Below are positions 40,873 to 48,830 of a stretch of DNA of 64,000 nt, in pieces. A program made the position numbers and the translations under genes. The notes under the pieces are model-generated. The model was not told the DNA's origin and did not search any database. It saw only the letters and a list, made by a program, of their open reading frames with translations. Source of the stretch: Haloarcula sp. DT43 (GTDB taxonomy: Archaea > Halobacteriota > Halobacteria > Halobacteriales > Haloarculaceae); contig NZ_JAYMGZ010000001.1 of NCBI RefSeq assembly GCF_037078405.1, positions 930,001 through 994,000 of the forward strand, in the 5' to 3' direction. How positions within the stretch are numbered: the stretch's first letter is position 1; the number at the start of each line of letters is the position of its first letter.

Positions 40873-41807
40873 TGACCGATTCAGACTCCTTCGAGCAGTT
40901 CAGCGACGTCGGCGAGGCGGAAGTCACACGCGCAATCGGCCAGGAGTGGACCGAGGAGTTCATGGACTTCTCGGACTCCGACGTCATCATCGTCGGGGGC
41001 GGCCCCTCGGGGCTGATGGCCGCGAAGGAACTCGCCGAGCGCGGTGTCCAGGTGATGGTCGTCGAGAAGAACAACTACCTCGGCGGCGGCTTCTGGCTCG
41101 GCGGCTTCCTCATGAACAAGGTCACGGTACGGGACCCGGCCCAGCAGGTGCTGGACGAACTCGACGTGGACCACAAGCAGTCCAAGGACAGCGAGGGACT
41201 GTACGTCGCCAACGGGCCGGAGGCCTGTTCGGGGCTCATCAAGGCCGCCTGCGACGCCGGCGCGAAGATGCAGAACATGACGGAGTTCACCGACATCGTC
41301 ATCCGCGAGGACCACCGCGTCGGCGGTATCGTGATGAACTGGACGCCGGTCCACGCGCTGCCCCGCGAAATCACCTGCGTCGATCCCATCGCCGTCGAGG
41401 CCGACCTCGTCATCGACGCGACGGGCCACGACGCGATGGCCGTCAAGAAACTCGACGAGCGCGGCGTCCTGAACGCGCCGGGCCTCGAAGACGAGGCCAG
41501 CGGCATGGACCAGACCGACGACGACACCTACGGCGCGCCCGGCCACGACTCGCCCGGCCACGACTCGATGTGGGTCGGCGAGAGCGAGGACGCCGTCGTC
41601 GAACACACCGGCCTCGCCCACGACGGCCTCGTCGTCACCGGCATGGCCACGGCGACGACCTACGGCCTCCCGCGCATGGGGCCGACGTTCGGCGCGATGC
41701 TGGTCTCCGGGAAGCGCGCCGCGCAGGTTGCGCTGGACGAACTGGAGGTCGACGCCGACCCCGTCGACATCACCAGTCGCGACGCCGCGACACCCGCTGA
41801 CGACTGA
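40872..41807 (+). CDS. thi4: thiamine thiazole synthase Thi4
   Basis: A 311-residue FAD/NAD-dependent Thi4 that makes the thiazole moiety of thiamine from NAD and glycine. The dinucleotide-binding motif [22 protein letters not shown] starts near residue 37. Further blocks: [30 protein letters not shown] and [22 protein letters not shown]. Cys169 ([12 protein letters not shown]) aligns with the sulfur-donating Cys of eukaryotic and haloarchaeal Thi4, whereas methanogen enzymes carry His; a suicidal sulfur transfer is therefore possible. An insert of DSPGHDS-type repeats lies near residue 220. The ATG at 40872 is preferred over 40818. Confidence 0.95.
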   Translation: MTDSDSFEQFSDVGEAEVTRAIGQEWTEEFMDFSDSDVIIVGGGPSGLMAAKELAERGVQVMVVEKNNYLGGGFWLGGFLMNKVTVRDPAQQVLDELDVDHKQSKDSEGLYVANGPEACSGLIKAACDAGAKMQNMTEFTDIVIREDHRVGGIVMNWTPVHALPREITCVDPIAVEADLVIDATGHDAMAVKKLDERGVLNAPGLEDEASGMDQTDDDTYGAPGHDSPGHDSMWVGESEDAVVEHTGLAHDGLVVTGMATATTYGLPRMGPTFGAMLVSGKRAAQVALDELEVDADPVDITSRDAATPADD

Positions 41808-41928
41808 CGCTCTCCAGAATTTTAACTGCCCAACTTTTTCGCGCTTGCTTGCATATTCGGGCCGAAATATCGCGTCCAAACCAACAATTAAGCGATAGTA
41901 GTGCAGAGATGCTAGGGATTGACAACCA

Positions 41929-42405
41929 ATGTCCGAAGAGATGCAGCGGAGCGACAACGAGTCGGTCGGCGGCGAGCTCGCGGTCCAGCTCTGGAGTCGA
42001 CGTCCGGTCTGTGGCCCACGGACGACAGCTATCGACCGGTTCACGGAACTCGCGGCGGCGGGAGTCGTCGACGACTTCGAGGTACAGACGTGGCCCGAGG
42101 AGGTCCCGGTCGACCCGGAGAGCGAGCACGGCGAGGTGCTGGCGACCATCGACCGGTACGAGCAGTGGGCACAGGAACGCGGGCTGAGCCTCCGACCGCC
42201 CTTCGAGACACGGACCTCGTCGCTGCTGGTCGGCGGGAGCACGGAGGTACTGCGCCTGCCGATGATTGCCGTCGCCGTCTACGCGGACGGCGACCTGGCC
42301 GGGGTCTACCCGTGTAGCGACGGCGAGAGGACGTGGTCGGTCACCGACTGCATCGACGCGCTGACGGCGGACCCGCCCACGCTCCCCCACGACGCGGGGT
42401 CGTGA
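41929..42405 (+). CDS. conserved haloarchaeal protein, unknown function
   Basis: A 158-residue acidic soluble protein. Visible blocks are LAVQLWSRRPVCGPRTTAIDRFTEL, VDDFEVQTWPEEVPVD, IDRYEQWAQERGLSLRPPFETR and VLRLPMIAVAVYADGDLAGVYPCSDGE. This pattern recurs in haloarchaeal paralogous families with a presumed regulatory role, but I cannot assign a function. A TATA-like AATTAAG at about 41887-41893 gives a leader of roughly 15 nt. It follows thi4 by 121 bp on the same strand with its own promoter, so cotranscription is not needed. Confidence 0.75.
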   Translation: MSEEMQRSDNESVGGELAVQLWSRRPVCGPRTTAIDRFTELAAAGVVDDFEVQTWPEEVPVDPESEHGEVLATIDRYEQWAQERGLSLRPPFETRTSSLLVGGSTEVLRLPMIAVAVYADGDLAGVYPCSDGERTWSVTDCIDALTADPPTLPHDAGS

Positions 42406-42507
42406 CGCGCCACCGACCGGTCCCACCCTCCGCTCTGCCGGTCCCGGTGGCCGGTGCAAATCCCGATACGTAACTGATATCACTGGCCGGTACCACCGTT
42501 GAATACC

Positions 42508-43272
42508 ATGGAGTCTGTCACGCTGTACCGTGCCCCGACGACGGTCGTCGACGCCGCGACTGTCGCCGACTGGCTCGGCGCGCGGGTCGAGGCTGCCGTC
42601 TCCGTCCGGGACCGGTTTCTCTCGCGGCACGGCGATTCGGAACTGGCGGAATCGTTCGCACGGGCGCGGGTGCTCTCGCCCTACGACCGCGAGACCGGGA
42701 ACACGATGCTCGGCATCGTTCGTTACGAGGAGCGAGCGCTGGACTCGCCCGAACGGGCCGGTGGCGTCATCTACGACGGGCTGGCCGTCCAGCGGGCGCT
42801 CCACGAGCGACTCCCCGAGGCCGAGCGGTCGCTGGACCACCTCCACGTCCCGCTGCTGGACCGCGTCGTCGGGACCTGGGGCGACCACGACGGCCGCTGG
42901 CACAAGCGCGTCACCGTCCTCGGCCAGCCCGCGGTCGTCTCGGTGCCGGGGCTGTACGAGGCCCCCGCAAAGCCGGAGCAGTACTACAAGGAACAGCAGC
43001 GACACGCCCTGCTCTCCGGCGGGGCACCGCCCCGCGAGGTGCTCGAAAACGAGGTCGAGGGGGCGTTTCTGGTCGAGGACGACCCCCGGACGACCGAGGC
43101 GCTCAAGGGCTACGTCCTGCAGGCCTACCACTACCTCGACACCGGCGAGACGTTCTGCGACGACGAGGCCTGCCGGCTCCACAACCCACACCGCCAGCCC
43201 GGCGTCGTCGCCGCACAGCTCCGGGAGCCCGAGTTCTGTCCCCGTCACGCGGAGCGCTACCGGCCGGCGTGA
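42508..43272 (+). CDS. conserved archaeal protein with C-terminal Cys/His cluster
   Basis: A 254-residue protein opening MESVTLYRAPTTVVDAATVADWLGARV. The first two thirds contain GNTMLGIVRYEERALDSPERAGGVIYDGLAVQ and LDHLHVPLLDRVVGTWGDHDGRWHKR. The C-terminus has a metal-site-like cluster: FCDDEACRLHNPHRQ followed by FCPRHAERY, reminiscent of the Cys motif of archaemetzincin-like putative metallopeptidases. No HExxH is present. ATG 42508 is preferred to the in-frame TTG 42499. A TACCACC half-site like that at thi4 lies 11 bp before the start. Function unresolved. Confidence 0.75.
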   Translation: MESVTLYRAPTTVVDAATVADWLGARVEAAVSVRDRFLSRHGDSELAESFARARVLSPYDRETGNTMLGIVRYEERALDSPERAGGVIYDGLAVQRALHERLPEAERSLDHLHVPLLDRVVGTWGDHDGRWHKRVTVLGQPAVVSVPGLYEAPAKPEQYYKEQQRHALLSGGAPPREVLENEVEGAFLVEDDPRTTEALKGYVLQAYHYLDTGETFCDDEACRLHNPHRQPGVVAAQLREPEFCPRHAERYRPA

Positions 43273-43923
43273 CTACGTGACGGTCCCGCTCAGCAGGCCG
43301 ACGAACCCGCCCGCCATCGTCTCGTAGCGCCTGTCGACTGTCCGCGCGGTCAGCCGCTCGCGGGCCGCCCGGACCCGCCGTTCGAACGCGCTGGCGTGTG
43401 ACCGCGTCGAGAGCCGCGTCCCCGGCGCGGAGAGCCGGACGAACCCCTCGAACGCGAGATTCAGTGGCGCAGCGAGGGCGCTCTGGCTCCGCTGGAAATT
43501 CAACAGTGCGACGCGACCCCCCGAGGCGACGCAGTCACACCACGCGTCGACCGCCGCCGCGGGGTCCTCGAAGATACCGGCGACGAACGTCGCCAGCACG
43601 GCGTCTGCCCCCCGGACCGGCGGTCGGGACGCATCCGCCTGCACGTAGTGGACGCTCCCGCCCGTTCGCGCGGGACGGTCGCGTGCGCGGTCGAGCATCT
43701 CCCGAGTCACGTCGACGCCGACGATGCGCCCCGCCGGCCCGACCCGCTCGCGGAGCGCCGGCACGTTCGCGCCCGTGCCACACCCCATCTCGACGACGGT
43801 GTCGCCGGGGTCGAGCGCCAGCGCGGCCGCCGTCCGGTCGCGCCAGGAGGCCACGCCCGGCACGCTCGCCAGCCAGTCGTACACCCGCGCCCAGCGGCCG
43901 TAGAACGACTGCGCGTCGGTCAC
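43273..43923 (-). CDS. class I SAM-dependent methyltransferase
   Basis: A 216-residue methyltransferase with motif I VVEMGCGTGANVPALRERVG, motif II GVDVTREML and motif IV AVLATFVAGIF. The N-terminal FYGRWARVYDWLASVPG resembles UbiE-like enzymes. Its ATG overlaps the stop of the HTH-ThiN gene (ATGA), so it is coupled to that regulator and may belong to the same process. The substrate is unknown. It is convergent with the Cys/His-cluster gene, 0 bp apart. Confidence 0.87.
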   Translation of the reverse strand: MTDAQSFYGRWARVYDWLASVPGVASWRDRTAAALALDPGDTVVEMGCGTGANVPALRERVGPAGRIVGVDVTREMLDRARDRPARTGGSVHYVQADASRPPVRGADAVLATFVAGIFEDPAAAVDAWCDCVASGGRVALLNFQRSQSALAAPLNLAFEGFVRLSAPGTRLSTRSHASAFERRVRAARERLTARTVDRRYETMAGGFVGLLSGTVT

Positions 43924-44816
43924 AGGATTTCGCGCGCCGTCTCGGCGACCGACACGGCGTCGTCCCCGAGCAGGTACACTACCGGCTCGATACCCATCGC
44001 GCCGGTGTGATAGAGGACGTCGACGCCCGGGTCCTCGGCCAGAGCGGCCGCAACGGCCGGTTCGACGCGCTCCTCGGCGTCGAACTCGACGGCGGTCAGG
44101 CCCTCGTCCCGCAGCGCGGCCACGACGGCCTCGTCGTACCGGACGTTCAGTACGGCGCGGGCGTCGCTCCCGGCGGTCCGTGCCGCCAGCAACAGCGTCG
44201 CGACGTGCTCGCTGACGCCGAACTCGGGGTCAGCCGGGATAGTCGCCCGCCCCTTCACGTCGAGAATCCGCCCCGGGACGGCGGCCACGTCCTCGATGCT
44301 CTCGGCCTCGGGGAGACACTGGACGAGGTTCGACCCGACCGCCGGGATGAGCGTCGCGAACCCGCTGGTGTTTTCCAGCACCGAGAGCCCGCGCCGCACG
44401 GACGCGAGCGTCCGCTCGGCCGACCGCAACTGCGAGTCCGGGTCGTGGACGGCGAACTCGTCGTCGTACTCACCCAGCTCCGGGACCGCCTCCTCGTGTA
44501 ACTGCGCGAGGACGCCGCCGTGTTCGAGTTCGCGGACGAACACCTCCGTCTCGACCAGCGCCTGGACGGGGCTCATGTCGCCGTCGGCCAGCCCGTCGGC
44601 AAGCCGCTCGACCAGCTCCGCCAGCCCGCGGTGGGCCAGCAGGTCGTCGTGGCGCGCCACGTCGCCGTGGACGTACTTCGAGACCGCGCTCTGGCTGATG
44701 CCCAGCAGGTCCGCAACTTCCGACTGGGTCAGGCCACGCTCCCGCAGGGCGTCGGCCAGCAGCGAGCGGAACGTCGGCAGGAAGTCGTCGACGACGATTT
44801 CCTCGATGAACCGCAT
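43920..44816 (-). CDS. HTH-ThiN regulator (ThiR-like), paralogue 1
   Basis: A 298-residue protein with a Cro/XRE-like HTH (about residues 15-55: LADALRERGLTQSEVADLLG, SQSAVSKYVHG), a helical linker, and a C-terminal thiamine-phosphate-synthase-like ThiN domain (about 125-298: LIPAVGSNLVQCLPEAESIEDVAAVPGRI, FGVSEHVATLLLAART, LYHTGAMGIEPVVYLLG). This is the architecture of archaeal ThiR, which senses thiamine phosphates and represses thiamine genes. A second paralogue lies at 51896. It is downstream of dcd and overlaps a methyltransferase gene. Direct GATACC repeats occur 70 bp upstream. Confidence 0.88.
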   Translation of the reverse strand: MRFIEEIVVDDFLPTFRSLLADALRERGLTQSEVADLLGISQSAVSKYVHGDVARHDDLLAHRGLAELVERLADGLADGDMSPVQALVETEVFVRELEHGGVLAQLHEEAVPELGEYDDEFAVHDPDSQLRSAERTLASVRRGLSVLENTSGFATLIPAVGSNLVQCLPEAESIEDVAAVPGRILDVKGRATIPADPEFGVSEHVATLLLAARTAGSDARAVLNVRYDEAVVAALRDEGLTAVEFDAEERVEPAVAAALAEDPGVDVLYHTGAMGIEPVVYLLGDDAVSVAETAREIL

Positions 44817-44848
44817 CTATCGTCGCCCTCCGCCGACCGCTGTCCCGC

Positions 44849-44870
44849 TCATTGGTCGCCTCCGAACTCG
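44849..44870 (-). repeat. 22-bp imperfect copy of the dcd 3' end
   Basis: On the minus strand this reads as codons EFGGDQ plus TGA and matches the true dcd end (44914-44935, EFGGEQ plus TGA) at 20 of 22 positions, 65 bp further downstream. It may be a degraded partial duplication or chance. Confidence 0.45.
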
Positions 44871-44913
44871 ACCTCGGTTCTCACCGATACCGTGATACCA
44901 CGCGTCGCGGGCA

Positions 44914-45501
44914 TCACTGCTCGCCTCCGAACTCGCGGTCGCCCTGTATCTTGCTCGCCTGCGGCCCGGACTGACCCTGGTACTTCGAGCCGCGCTCGGC
45001 CCCGTAGGGCCGGTCGGCGGGCGTCTTGAGTTCCGTGAAGGTGAGCTGGGAGATTCGCATCCCCGGCGTCAGCGCCACCGGCGCGGTGCCGAGGTTCGAC
45101 AGTTCGAGCGTGATTTGTCCCTCGTAGCCGGGGTCACACAGTCCGGCGGTCGCGTGTACCACAATCGCCAGCCGGCCCAGTGACGACCGCCCCTCGACGT
45201 GGGCGATGAGGTCGTCGGGGATGGCGACGCGCTCGTGGGTCGTCCCCAGCACGAAGTCGCCGGGGTGGAGGATGAACTCCCCGCCCTCCTCGATGACGGT
45301 CTCCTCGACGTAGTCGGCGACCTCGTCCTCGGAGTTCGGGTGGATACAGGGGATGTTGGCGTGCTGGAACTCCAGGAACTCCCGGCCGAGCCGGAGGTCG
45401 ATGCTGGCCGGCTGAATCTGGATGTCCGGGTCGTCGAGCGGTTCGACGACGAGGTCACCCTGTTCCAGCCGTCGCAGGATGTCCGCATCGGAGAGTATCA
45501 T
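44914..45501 (-). CDS. dcd: dCTP deaminase
   Basis: A 195-residue trimeric dUTPase-fold enzyme that deaminates dCTP to dUTP (or directly to dUMP in bifunctional archaeal forms). Motifs: [56 protein letters not shown] (catalytic Arg-Ser and Glu region) and [15 protein letters not shown]. The ATG at 45501 starts the typical MILSDADI; the upstream open frame is noise. It supplies dTMP precursors. It is followed by the ThiR-like gene on the same strand. Confidence 0.95.
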   Translation of the reverse strand: MILSDADILRRLEQGDLVVEPLDDPDIQIQPASIDLRLGREFLEFQHANIPCIHPNSEDEVADYVEETVIEEGGEFILHPGDFVLGTTHERVAIPDDLIAHVEGRSSLGRLAIVVHATAGLCDPGYEGQITLELSNLGTAPVALTPGMRISQLTFTELKTPADRPYGAERGSKYQGQSGPQASKIQGDREFGGEQ

Positions 45502-45542
45502 GAGAGTGGCGTTTGCGGCCGCGGGCCTAAACCTCCCGGTTC

Positions 45543-46265
45543 TCAGGAGGCCAGCACGGGCAGCGTCGCGGCGACGACGGCGATGGTGACCGCGGCGTAC
45601 CTGCCGATTCCGTGGACGACGCGGAGGCCGCCGGCCCACACGTACGCCTGCCAGGCCGCGGTGCCGACCTGTACCGCGAGGAAGGTGAGACCGGAGAGGC
45701 CTGTCTGCAGAGTCCGGACCTGTTCGAGCAGCACCTGTGGCGAGGTAGCGGCGAAATCCGCCCGGGCGGCGAACCCGACGAGCGCCGCCCCGCCGATGGC
45801 AGCGCCGACGACCGAGGGGAGCAGCCCCCAGCCAGTCACCTCCAGTGTCGCCCCGAACCCGGCCGAGCCGCCAGCGGTTTTCGCGCCGACGTACAGGACG
45901 ACGGCGAGGCCGAACCAGACGACGACGAGGCCGACGAGGAGAGCGGGGAGTAGCTCGGCGGCCTGGTCCCAGAGGAGGGCCCCGATTTCGACGGTCTGCG
46001 TCGCCGGTTCGTCACAGCCGGCGACAGTCATCCCGCCGACGCCGCCGTCCTCGCAGAACTGGTCGGGCGGGCGCGCCGGGTTGTCTATCTCCGTTGTTCC
46101 GGTGAACTGGGCGGAAAACAGGCGGAGCGCGAGTCCACCGACGGTTGTCAGGGCCACGGCAGCGCCGAGCGCGAGCCCCGCCCCGCGAACGCCGCCGAGG
46201 TCGTCGCGCCGCTGTTCGAAGAACGCCCCGGGGCGCAGGAGGGCGGTTCGGATGGTGGAGGGCAT
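45543..46265 (-). CDS. Yip1-family integral membrane protein
   Basis: A 240-residue protein with five hydrophobic helices, opening [21 protein letters not shown], the N-terminal amphipathic signature of prokaryotic Yip1-domain proteins. The first helix ([17 protein letters not shown]) is followed by an extracytoplasmic loop with two Cys ([18 protein letters not shown]) that could form a disulfide. The role is unknown. I choose the ATG at 46265; an upstream in-frame ATG at 46313 adds 16 residues not typical of the family. It is divergent from pth2. Confidence 0.8.
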
Positions 46266-46363
46266 CCCCGGGGTGTGCTCGGCCACGGCGTATGTACTCT
46301 GTGGTATGTGCAACCGTGAAGGGAGTCCGACGGGAGTTTAAGTACGGGTGGCCATGTAACCGT

Positions 46364-46702
46364 ATGAAGCAGGCTATCGTCGCGCGGGCCGATATCGGTA
46401 TGGGCGAGGGCAAACTCGCCGCCCAGGTCGCCCACGCCTCGCTGTCGGCCTACGAGGACGCCGGCCCGAAGCCCCGGAAAGCCTGGAAGGGCGCGGGCCA
46501 GAAGAAAGTCGTCCTGAAAGCCACGAGCGAGTCCGAGCTGTTCGAACTCGCGGACGTGGCCGAGCGCGAAGGCCTGCCGCATGCGGTCGTCCGGGACGCC
46601 GGCCACACACAGCTCGACCCGGGAACCGTCACGGCGCTCGCCGTCGGCCCCGCCGAGGACGAGCTGGTGGACCGCGTCACCGGCGACCTGCCGCTGTTCT
46701 GA
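46364..46702 (+). CDS. pth2: peptidyl-tRNA hydrolase, archaeal/eukaryotic type
   Basis: A 112-residue Pth2, which releases peptides from prematurely dissociated peptidyl-tRNA. Motifs: [30 protein letters not shown] (catalytic Lys/His region), [41 protein letters not shown]. Length is standard. A TATA-like TTTAAGT about 27 bp upstream of the ATG indicates a leaderless transcript. It precedes the proteasome genes by 69 bp, which have their own TATA-like element in that gap. Confidence 0.96.
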
Positions 46703-46771
46703 GGGCAGCGGCCCGCGATACGGTTATATAAGAGCAACCCTAACCTCAGGTGAACAACAACACGATACATC

Positions 46772-47506
46772 ATGCAAGGAAACGAACAACAGGCCTACGA
46801 CCGCGGGATAACCATCTTCTCCCCGGACGGACGCCTCTATCAGGTCGAGTACGCACGAGAAGCCGTCAAGCGCGGAACCGCCAGCGTGGGGGTCCGCACC
46901 GAGGACGGCGTGGTCATCGCCGCAGACCGCCACGCCCGGTCGCCGCTCATCGAGCGCGACAGCATCGAGAAGATTCACGAGATCGACTCCCACGTCGGCG
47001 TCGCCAGCGCCGGCCACGTGGCCGACGCGCGCCAGCTCATCGACGTGGCGCGCCGCCAGGCCCAGGTCAACCGCCTGCGCTACGACGAGCCGGCCTCCGT
47101 CGAGTCGCTGACCAAGGAAATCACGGACTACATCCAGCAGTACACCCAGACGGGCGGCGCGCGCCCGTTCGGTGTCGCGCTGCTCGTCGCGGGCATCGAG
47201 GACGGCCAGCCGCGGCTGTTCGAGACGGACCCGTCGGGGACCCCCTACGAGTGGCAGGCCGTCGCCATCGGCGGCTCGCGCGAGGACATCCAGTCGTTCC
47301 TCGAAGACGAGTACGCCGAGGAGATGGACCTCGAAGGCGGCATCGAACTCGCGCTCCGCGCGCTCGCGTCGGTCAACGACGACGGTCTCGACGCGACGGG
47401 CGTCGACATCGCCACCATCGACGTGGAGACCGAGCAGTTCCAGAAGCTCTCGGAGGAGGACATCGCCGAGCGCCTCGAAGAGTTCGAACTCGGAGGTGAG
47501 AACTGA
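46772..47506 (+). CDS. psmA: 20S proteasome alpha subunit
   Basis: A 244-residue alpha-type subunit of the 20S proteasome outer rings. N-terminal gate signature YDRGITIFSPDGRLYQVEYAREAVKRG, VIAADRHARS, and an acidic C-terminus ending ELGGEN. There is no propeptide or catalytic Thr, as expected for alpha. The stop overlaps the psmB start by one base (TGATG), so alpha and beta are translationally coupled for stoichiometric assembly. Confidence 0.97.
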   Translation: MQGNEQQAYDRGITIFSPDGRLYQVEYAREAVKRGTASVGVRTEDGVVIAADRHARSPLIERDSIEKIHEIDSHVGVASAGHVADARQLIDVARRQAQVNRLRYDEPASVESLTKEITDYIQQYTQTGGARPFGVALLVAGIEDGQPRLFETDPSGTPYEWQAVAIGGSREDIQSFLEDEYAEEMDLEGGIELALRALASVNDDGLDATGVDIATIDVETEQFQKLSEEDIAERLEEFELGGEN

Positions 47507-48198
47507 TGTACGACCCCGAGAACCGGCTGACCGACGCCTACGAGCCCGAGGTCGGGACCCTCCCCAACGAGAGCGAGGGCCGCGACGAGGAGAACGTCGT
47601 CAAGACCGGGACCACGACCGTCGGCCTCTCGACCGAGGACGGCGTCATCATCGCCACGGACCGGCGCGCGTCGCTGGGCGGGCGCTTCGTCTCGAACAAG
47701 CAGGTCACGAAGGTCGAGCAGATTCACCCGACGGCCGCGATGACGCTGGTCGGCAGCGTCGGTGGCGCGCAGTCGTTCATCCGCTCCCTGCGGGCCGAGG
47801 CAGACCTCTATGAGGTCCGCCGGAACGAACCGCTCTCGATCCACGCGCTGGCGACGCTCGCGGGCAACTTCGCCCGCGGCGGCCCGTACTTCGCCATCAA
47901 CCCAATCGTGGGCGGCGTCGACGAGGAGGGGAGCCACGTCTACAGCGTCGACCCGGCCGGCGGCGTCCTCCAGGACGACTACACCGTCACCGGCTCCGGG
48001 ACGATGGTCGCGACGGGGACCATCGAGGGACAGTACGACCCCGAGATGAGCCTCGACGAGGCCCGCTCGCTGGCCATCCGCGCCGTCAACGCCGCGGCCG
48101 AGCGTGACACCGGCTCCGGCAACGGCGTCGTCATCGCCGAAATCACCGTCGAGGGCGTCGAGGTCGACGCCTTCGACGACTACGAGTCGGCCGAGTAA
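47506..48198 (+). CDS. psmB: 20S proteasome beta subunit (catalytic)
   Basis: A 230-residue N-terminal nucleophile hydrolase of the proteasome inner rings. A propeptide of 35 residues precedes the predicted autocatalytic cleavage site KTG/TTTVGL, leaving Thr36 as catalytic nucleophile. The conserved Asp and Lys are in VIIATDRRASLG and FVSNKQVTKVEQI, with the SGSGTMVATG-like block TGSGTMVATG later. It overlaps psmA. An oligo-T (48219-48223) follows the stop before the convergent stress-protein gene. Confidence 0.97.
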   Translation: MYDPENRLTDAYEPEVGTLPNESEGRDEENVVKTGTTTVGLSTEDGVIIATDRRASLGGRFVSNKQVTKVEQIHPTAAMTLVGSVGGAQSFIRSLRAEADLYEVRRNEPLSIHALATLAGNFARGGPYFAINPIVGGVDEEGSHVYSVDPAGGVLQDDYTVTGSGTMVATGTIEGQYDPEMSLDEARSLAIRAVNAAAERDTGSGNGVVIAEITVEGVEVDAFDDYESAE

Positions 48199-48218
48199 TC
48201 CGGCCGTCCCGCGTCGGC

Positions 48219-48223
48219 TTTTT
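48219..48223 (+). terminator. oligo-T between psmB and the convergent usp gene
   Basis: Five T residues follow a GC-rich stretch 20 bp after the psmB stop. Confidence 0.4.
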
Positions 48224-48243
48224 CGGGTGCCGTCGGGTAGTCC

Positions 48244-48639
48244 CTACTCGCGCGGCACGACCCGCATCGGATACTCTGACTGCCGCATGATGTCCTGTGC
48301 GACGCTGCCGAAGATGAGCCGGTCAGTCTGGCTCCGCTTGCGGACGCCGATGACGAGTTCGTCGGCGTCGACCTCCGCCGCGATGTCGAAGATGTCCGTC
48401 GCGGGACTGTTGCCCCGGATTATCTGGTAGGTCTCTACGGACACCAGGTCGCCCAGTCGGTCCGAGACGACTTCGAGCGCGGCCTTCCCGTCGGCGACCG
48501 CCGCCGACGACGTGCTGTCGCCGCCGCGCTGGGAGTTGACCGCGTAGACGCTGTCGTCGGGGTCAAGCACCCCTTCGAGGTACGAACACAGCGTTTCGCT
48601 GACTGTCTCGGAGTTCGTCGCGAGCACGAAGGTCTGCAT
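48244..48639 (-). CDS. universal stress protein (UspA family)
   Basis: A 131-residue single-domain Usp: MQTFVLATNSETVSETLCSYLE at the N-terminus, EVDADELVIGVRKRSQTDRLIFGSVAQDIMRQSEYPMRVV at the C-terminus. The latter includes the family's ATP-loop region G-x9-G-S, here partially conserved (GVRKRSQTDRLIFGS). It may bind ATP or act as a stress-inducible dimer. The ATG at 48639 is chosen over the longer frame, whose added 16 residues are non-acidic. Confidence 0.88.
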   Translation of the reverse strand: MQTFVLATNSETVSETLCSYLEGVLDPDDSVYAVNSQRGGDSTSSAAVADGKAALEVVSDRLGDLVSVETYQIIRGNSPATDIFDIAAEVDADELVIGVRKRSQTDRLIFGSVAQDIMRQSEYPMRVVPRE

Positions 48640-48680
48640 ACGCCGAGGTGCGACCGCCGCCGTTATAAGTGTGGTTCTAG

Positions 48681-48830
48681 TTACCAATTCGCATTTGAGT
48701 GTCCCTCCGTGACGACCAGCCAGCAGACCGCCAGAAAGACCGCGAGGACGAGCAGTATCGACCCCCAGACGAGCGCCCCGAAGGCCGTCGAGCCCAGCGC
48801 GGCGAGGGGAAGCGCGGCTGTCGCGGTCAT
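48681..48830 (-). CDS. 49-residue single-span membrane peptide, symporter accessory protein candidate
   Basis: A small protein with one helix (LAALGSTAFGALVWGSILLVLAVFLAVCWLVV, about residues 8-40) and a polar C-terminal tail EGHSNANW. Its ATG overlaps the stop of the symporter gene as ATGA, which fixes the start and implies coupled translation. Small accessory subunits are known for some SSS symporters, so this is probably one, but the assignment rests on context. It is the last gene of the tenA-tenA-symporter operon. Confidence 0.7.
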   Translation of the reverse strand: MTATAALPLAALGSTAFGALVWGSILLVLAVFLAVCWLVVTEGHSNANW

